NCBI GenBank assembly: GCA_019347795.1
Contig: JAHWKS010000397.1
Coordinates: forward strand, 1-5,962
Reading direction: 5' to 3'
Length of the DNA: 5,962 bases
Origin: Planctomycetota bacterium
GTDB lineage: Bacteria > Planctomycetota > Planctomycetia > Pirellulales > Pirellulaceae
A program made the position numbers and the translations under genes. Each line of letters begins with the position of its first letter. The stretch's first letter is position 1. The notes beneath the pieces are model-generated. The model was not told where the DNA came from, did no database searches, and was given only the letters and a program-made list of their open reading frames with translations. Below are positions 4,426-5,962 of this stretch, one piece after another.

Positions 4426-5962
4426 GAGAACCGCGGCCGCCGCGTCTTTCCCGCGGCGCCGGAGTTCAGCCTGCTGGTGACCAAGCCGACCAACAAGCTT
4501 CCGCACGGCGGCGGGCGACGGCTTGACGAAGGCTCTTACGAGTATGAGATCCTCACCCGCTGGATCGAGCAGGGAATGCCCTACGGCGGCGAGAGCGATC
4601 CGGTGATCGAGCGGATCGAGGTGTTACCCGCCCATCGCGCGATGAACCGCGACGCGCAGCAGCAGTTGTCGGTCGTCGCCTACTACAGCGACGGCTCGCA
4701 GCGCGACGTGACGCGCCTCGCCACGTACGAGTCGAATGACACCGAGATGGCGGAAACCAACACGGCCGGCCTGGTTACTCTCTTCGATCGGCCGGGCGAA
4801 GCGGCGGTGATGGTTCGCTTTCAAGGCCAGGTGGCCACCTTCCGCGCCAGCGTGCCGCTGGGATTGAGCGTCACGGATCTGCCGCCGCAGAAGAACTTCG
4901 TCGATCAGCACGTGTTCGGAAAACTCGTGAAGCTCGGCATCCCCCCCTCGCCGCTCTGCGACGACTCGACCTTCGTGCGGCGGGTGTATGTGGACATCAC
5001 CGGCCGGCTGCCGACCGCCGACCAGGCCCGCTCGTTTGTGGAAAGCTCCGATCCGCAGAAGCGCGATAAGCTGATCGATCAGTTGCTCGACAGCCCCGGC
5101 TACGGCGACTACTTCGCCAACAAGTGGGCGATGGTGCTCCGCAACCAGCGGGCGCCGCAGGATGTGCGGATTTCGTTCCGCTTCCACGACTGGGTCCGCC
5201 GGGCGATCCAGGAGAACATGCCGTACGACCAGTTCGTGCGTCACGTGCTCGCGGCGGAAGGAGACGTGGAGCACAACCCCACCGTCTCCTGGTACACGCA
5301 GGTGAACACCGCCGACGCCCAGGTGGAGGACACGGCGCAGTTGTTCCTCGGCCTGCGGATCCAGTGCGCCCGCTGCCATCATCATCCCTTCGAGCGCTGG
5401 GATCAGGACGATTATTATGGCTTTCAGGCGTTCTTCTCGCAGGTCGGCTATGAACGGAGCCGGCGCGGATTGCAGAATGGCATGGTGCTGCACCGCGGCG
5501 GGGCTGCCGCGGCCCAGAACCCGCGCACCCAGCAGAGCCTCAAGCCGACCGGCCTGGGGGGCGAGCCGCTGGAGATTCCTCCGTACGAGGACCCGCGGCA
5601 CGCGCTGGTGGACTGGATGACCAGCCCGGATAATCCCTTCTTCGCCCGGGCGCTGGTGAACCGCTACTGGAAACACTTCTTCGGCCGAGGGATCGTCGAG
5701 CCGGAGGACGACATGCGGGTCACCAATCCGCCGTCCAATCCGGAACTGCTTGACGCGCTTGCGGCGAACTTCATCCAAAGCGGTTATGACCTGAAGGACT
5801 TGGTCCGCACAATCTGCCGCTCCAGCGCCTATCAGCTCAGCTCGCAGCCTACCCCGGCCAACGAGTCAGACAAGCAGAACTTCTCCAGCTTCTACGTCCG
5901 TCGGCTGAATGCCGAGCCGCTCTACGATGCGATCAATCAGGTGGCCGGCGCCCAGGTCGCCT
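4426..5962 (+). CDS. C-terminal piece of the same gene: Big-like, DUF1549 (PSCyt2) and DUF1553 (PSD1) domains, partial
   Basis: The frame is open for 512 codons after the TAA and runs off the window. It begins with the conserved ENRGRRVFPAAPEFSLL and LPHGGGRRL, the second half of the first cytochrome-like region. A second Big-like domain follows at about 61-146 (counting from 4426): IERIEVLPAHRAMN ... YYSDGSQRDVT. DUF1549 spans about 156-345, with FVRRVYVDITGRLPT (183-197) and QCARCHHHPFERW (313-325), whose CARCH is a true CxxCH haem c motif. DUF1553 starts near 399 (DPRHALVDWM, NPFFARALVNRYWKHFFGRG, VEPEDDMR) and is incomplete. Possible re-initiation codons are GTG at 4477 and ATG at 4576, neither with a well-spaced Shine-Dalgarno nor a signal peptide. 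Made alone, this part would stay in the cytoplasm, where haem c is not attached. Confidence 0.8.

Larger units (their letters stand above)
3898..5962 (+). pseudogene. DUF1549/DUF1553 (planctomycete cytochrome) gene interrupted by one in-frame TAA, 3'-partial
   Basis: Seen as one unit, 688 codons including the stop are present and the gene continues past the right edge. Domain order is signal peptide, bacterial Ig-like (Big) domain, cysteine-histidine cytochrome-like motif, second Big-like domain, DUF1549 with CxxCH, then DUF1553. The only lesion is TAA at 4423-4425 (codon 176), inside the conserved join EWLV-stop-ENRGRRVFPAAPE, where relatives have a sense codon. Any of several codons (for example AAA, GAA, CAA, TAC) would give TAA by one substitution. 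There is no frameshift, and the 512 codons downstream contain no further stop and keep the strong G/C third-position bias. Options are a very recent nonsense mutation, a base-call error, or expression as two pieces. TAA is not used for selenocysteine or pyrrolysine, so programmed recoding is unlikely. Confidence 0.7.

Noticed and set aside
4624..5778. 384-codon open frame on the minus strand opposite the DUF1549/1553 gene
   Set aside because: Same reasoning: it mirrors the sense frame, which carries clear DUF1549 and DUF1553 motifs, and it has no recognisable start signal.

Overview
The window looks like chromosomal DNA from a GC-rich member of the Planctomycetota, probably a Pirellulales-type organism. 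This rests on the gene families and not on any marker gene: a DUF1501 protein next to a DUF1549/DUF1553 'planctomycete cytochrome' (PSCyt/PSD) protein, a Tat-exported Gfo/Idh/MocA oxidoreductase with a QKP motif, a small coiled-coil gene of the kind found beside PIN-domain toxins, and an interspersed inverted repeat of a type I associate with these genomes.

Layout. Positions 1-1117 (minus) hold a Gfo/Idh/MocA oxidoreductase with a twin-arginine signal, cut off at its 3' end by the window edge. Behind it, also on minus, 1273-1524 encodes an 83-residue coiled-coil protein. Its stop codon overlaps (ATGA) the start of what should be a VapC-type PIN toxin. Only the start codon region and a frameshifted C-terminal tail of that toxin remain (1186-1276). 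A divergent intergenic region (1525-1686) separates these from 1687-2253 (plus), a secreted thioredoxin-like protein with a CYYC motif. From 2254 to 2459 there is a promoter-like region with several dyad symmetries. It leads into the DUF1501 gene (2460-3764, Tat signal, alkaline-phosphatase-like fold family). A 76-bp nested inverted repeat (3769-3844) lies between that gene and the last one, a DUF1549/DUF1553 gene that starts at 3898 behind a strong Shine-Dalgarno and runs off the right edge. An in-frame TAA at 4423-4425 interrupts this last gene after codon 175, yet the same frame stays open and clearly homologous to the family for the remaining 512 codons.

How the genes relate. The DUF1501 and DUF1549/1553 genes form the usual planctomycete pair and are probably co-transcribed from the promoter near 2286-2315. 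Both products, like the oxidoreductase and the CYYC protein, carry export signals, so most of the window encodes envelope or periplasmic proteins. The biochemical function of the pair is not established. I see no clearly new system. The points most worth checking are the nonsense codon in the cytochrome-like gene, the collapsed toxin-antitoxin locus, the nested inverted repeat, and the dyad-rich leader of the DUF1501 gene. No rRNA, tRNA, CRISPR array, insertion sequence or replication origin is visible.
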